A stretch of 5,845 nucleotides of DNA from a bacterium. GTDB lineage: Bacteria; Bdellovibrionota; FAC87; UBA2466. Of this stretch, positions 4,152 through 5,845 are shown piece after piece. The translations under genes and the position numbers were made by a program. Where the stretch lies: the NCBI GenBank assembly GCA_019750655.1, contig JAIEOG010000226.1, forward strand, positions 1 through 5,845, read 5' to 3'. The notes below the pieces were generated by a model. It saw only the letters and a program-made list of their open reading frames with translations. It was not told the origin of the DNA and did not search any database. The stretch's first letter is position 1; each line of letters opens with the position of its first letter.

Positions 4152-5845
4152 TCAGATCGAGATATTAAACAACATCTCGCGGTACTTCGGCAGACGCCAG
4201 AGATCGTCGCTTACGACGACTTCGGCAGTGTCGGCAGCGATGCGCACGGCGTCCGCCAGAGGCGTGACATCGTACTTGAGCTTGTGCATGCGTTTCGCTT
4301 CGTCTTTCTCACCTTGCACTTTATCGAGAGTGGCTTCGAACTTTTCCAGCCCTGTGAGCAACTCACCGAAGGTCGTGCATAAGCGATCCAGCCGTTCGCC
4401 TTGTTTCTTCTTCGCGGCGTCTACCCGGATGCCATCTAGAGCATCCGCAGAACGGGTGATTTGCTCTTCGATAGAAGGCACCACATAGCCGTGGACCATC
4501 TGCACTAAAGTCTGGAATTCGATTTCCAGGGCTTTGTTGTAGCGTTCGACCGCGACATGGTAGCGGGAATGGATTTCCTGCTCGCTCAAGACCTTGGTCT
4601 TGGACAAGAAGGCGGTTTCCTTTGCGTCGTTCAAAGCGCCCAGCGCTTCAACCGTCGAGGGAAGAATGGGCAAGCCGCGTTTCTTCGCTTCAGCTTTCCA
4701 CTCATCGGAGTAGTTGTTGCCTTCGAAACGGATGGCGCGCGTTTCTTTCGCTAGTTCTTTCACCAGCTCCATAACGGCTTCATCGCGAGAAGGCTTCTTG
4801 GCCAGCAAGGCTTTCAACCGCTCGGTGCACTCACCAAACGCTTCCGCAACGGCCGCGTTCAAGAATGTGCAAGGCACTGAGACGTTCGCCGAACCGCCCA
4901 CAGCGCGGAACTCGAATTTATTGCCGGTGAAGGCAAAGGGGCTCGTGCGGTTGCGGTCTGTATAGTCTTTGGAAATGTCCGGAAGATGCGCGACACCTAA
5001 GTTGATGATCTGCGCATCGGTTGCGGAACTCGCCACGCCTTTTTCGATATCGTCGTAGACTTTAGACAGCTGGCTGCCCAAGAAAACGGAGATGATTGCC
5101 GGCGGAGCTTCATTCCCCCCCAAGCGGTGATCGTTGCCCGGAGAGGCAATCGACGCGCGCAGAGCGGCAGCCCGAGTGTGGACGGCTTTCAGCACGACCG
5201 CCAAGACCGCTAAGAAACGTAGGTTCTGGTGCGGGGTGCGCCCGGGCTCGAGCAGATTCTCGCTCTTGTCGTTTTGCATGCTCCAGTTGCAGTGTTTCCC
5301 GTTGCCGTTGATTCCGGCGAAGGGTTTTTCGTGCAACAAGCAGAGCAAGCCATGCCGGCCTGCAACGCGCTTCATGGTTTCCATAGTCAGCGTGTTGTGG
5401 TCGCTGGCAATGTTCATGTTTTCGAAGATGGGCGCTAATTCGAACTGGCTCGGAGCCACTTCGTTGTGGCGCGTCTTTACTGGAATGCCGAGACGGTAAA
5501 GTTCCGTTTCCAGATCTTCCATGAAGTTCTTCGCACGCGAAGGGATGGAGCCGAAGTAGTGATCTTCCAGCTGCTGGCCGCGTGGGCTCGAGGCGCCCAA
5601 GAGCGTGCGGCCTGCCATCACGAGATCCAAGCGCCCTTCGGCGAATTTGCGATCGATGAGGAAGTATTCCTGCTCGGCGCCTAAAGTCGCAGCGACCGAT
5701 TTAGCATCGACGTCCCCTAAGAGTTTCAAGAACTCGACGGCGGATTGAGAGATGGCTTGAACCGAGCGCAGAAGCGGCGTTTTCAAGTCCAGCGCTTCAC
5801 CGTGGTATCCGAAGAATACTGACGGGATGCAAAGCGTTTTGCCCT
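4152..5845 (-). CDS. glnN: Type III glutamine synthetase (GSIII/GlnN), N terminus beyond the window
   Basis: About 564 residues of a gene that enters from the right edge. The open frame has no stop up to 5845, where it reads GKTLCIPSVFFGYHGEALD and then LKTPLLRS. A TTG at 5786 can look like a start but lies inside conserved sequence. GSIII proteins have roughly 700-730 residues, so some 150 N-terminal residues are missing. It makes glutamine from glutamate, ammonium and ATP in the cytoplasm, as a large dodecamer of the GSIII class. Landmarks are EQEYFLID (near 5675), GQQLEDHYFGSI, KTRHNEVAPSQFELAPIFE (near 5471-5430), HEKPFAGINGNGKHCNWSM (near 5333-5277), NRTSPFAFTGNKFEFRAVG and the C-terminal LPKYREMLF. 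These separate it from GSI and GSII. The segment after KFEFR reads AVGGSANVS, where many GSIII proteins have a VGSS-type sequence. It has no terminator of its own in the gap, because it ends against the mltA stop. Confidence 0.96.
   Translation of the reverse strand, partial: GKTLCIPSVFFGYHGEALDLKTPLLRSVQAISQSAVEFLKLLGDVDAKSVAATLGAEQEYFLIDRKFAEGRLDLVMAGRTLLGASSPRGQQLEDHYFGSIPSRAKNFMEDLETELYRLGIPVKTRHNEVAPSQFELAPIFENMNIASDHNTLTMETMKRVAGRHGLLCLLHEKPFAGINGNGKHCNWSMQNDKSENLLEPGRTPHQNLRFLAVLAVVLKAVHTRAAALRASIASPGNDHRLGGNEAPPAIISVFLGSQLSKVYDDIEKGVASSATDAQIINLGVAHLPDISKDYTDRNRTSPFAFTGNKFEFRAVGGSANVSVPCTFLNAAVAEAFGECTERLKALLAKKPSRDEAVMELVKELAKETRAIRFEGNNYSDEWKAEAKKRGLPILPSTVEALGALNDAKETAFLSKTKVLSEQEIHSRYHVAVERYNKALEIEFQTLVQMVHGYVVPSIEEQITRSADALDGIRVDAAKKKQGERLDRLCTTFGELLTGLEKFEATLDKVQGEKDEAKRMHKLKYDVTPLADAVRIAADTAEVVVSDDLWRLPKYREMLFNISI

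Noticed and set aside
4158..4179. Six-bp inverted repeat CGAGAT/ATCTCG after the mltA stop, considered as a terminator
   Set aside because: The stem is short with a 10-base AT-rich loop, no T-run follows, and it lies in conserved coding sequence of the synthetase.
3814..4488. 224-residue plus-strand reading frame across the end of mltA and the start of the convergent gene
   Set aside because: It overlaps two strongly conserved genes, in another frame of one and antisense to the other, and is a Ser/Arg-rich sequence without recognisable domains.
5784..5786. TTG as the start codon of the glutamine synthetase
   Set aside because: The conserved GSIII segment continues upstream in frame to the window edge (CIPSVFFGYHGEALD), so the true start is outside.

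Overview
The window holds six protein-coding genes, two of them cut by its edges, and almost no unused DNA. It suggests a Gram-negative bacterium of moderate GC content. The evidence is an outer-membrane-type lipoprotein murein transglycosylase (MltA), a Sec-exported metallophore-type peptide and a type III glutamine synthetase. A proteobacterium or a Bdellovibrionota/'delta'-type lineage would fit, but the sequence alone does not settle the taxonomy.

Left part (1-1300, minus strand): a compact RiPP (ribosomally made, post-translationally modified peptide) operon, read right to left. It encodes a 76-residue precursor with a signal peptide, a doubled His-Pro-Lys-Lys-Asp segment and three tandem Cys-Lys-Glu/Asp-Gly-Gly units. 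Next comes a complete MNIO-family (DUF692/UPF0276) multinuclear iron enzyme, then the N-terminal part of its HvfC/BufC (DUF2063) partner, which runs off the left edge. This is the architecture of the oxazolin (HvfABC) and bufferin (BufABC) copper-handling systems. The probable scheme is that the partner presents the precursor to the iron enzyme, some cysteines become metal-binding heterocycles, and the peptide is exported to sequester copper or a similar metal. The precursor's Cys motif is not the usual EGKCG form. A strong terminator hairpin sits between precursor and enzyme genes, with its U-tract touching the enzyme's start codon.

Centre (1301-1431): a divergent control region. It carries a good sigma70-type promoter for the metallophore operon, a perfect 8+8 palindrome at the expected transcript start, and a second inverted copy of half that motif just upstream of the aminopeptidase ribosome binding site.

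Right part (1432-5845): an M17 leucyl aminopeptidase gene overlaps the mltA gene by 4 bp (ATGA), so the two are probably a translationally coupled pair. Facing them, and ending directly against the mltA stop codon with no spacer, is a large type III glutamine synthetase gene whose 5' end lies beyond the right edge. These three are housekeeping-type genes for peptide turnover, peptidoglycan turnover and nitrogen assimilation. No tRNA, rRNA, CRISPR array, insertion sequence or phage gene was seen.
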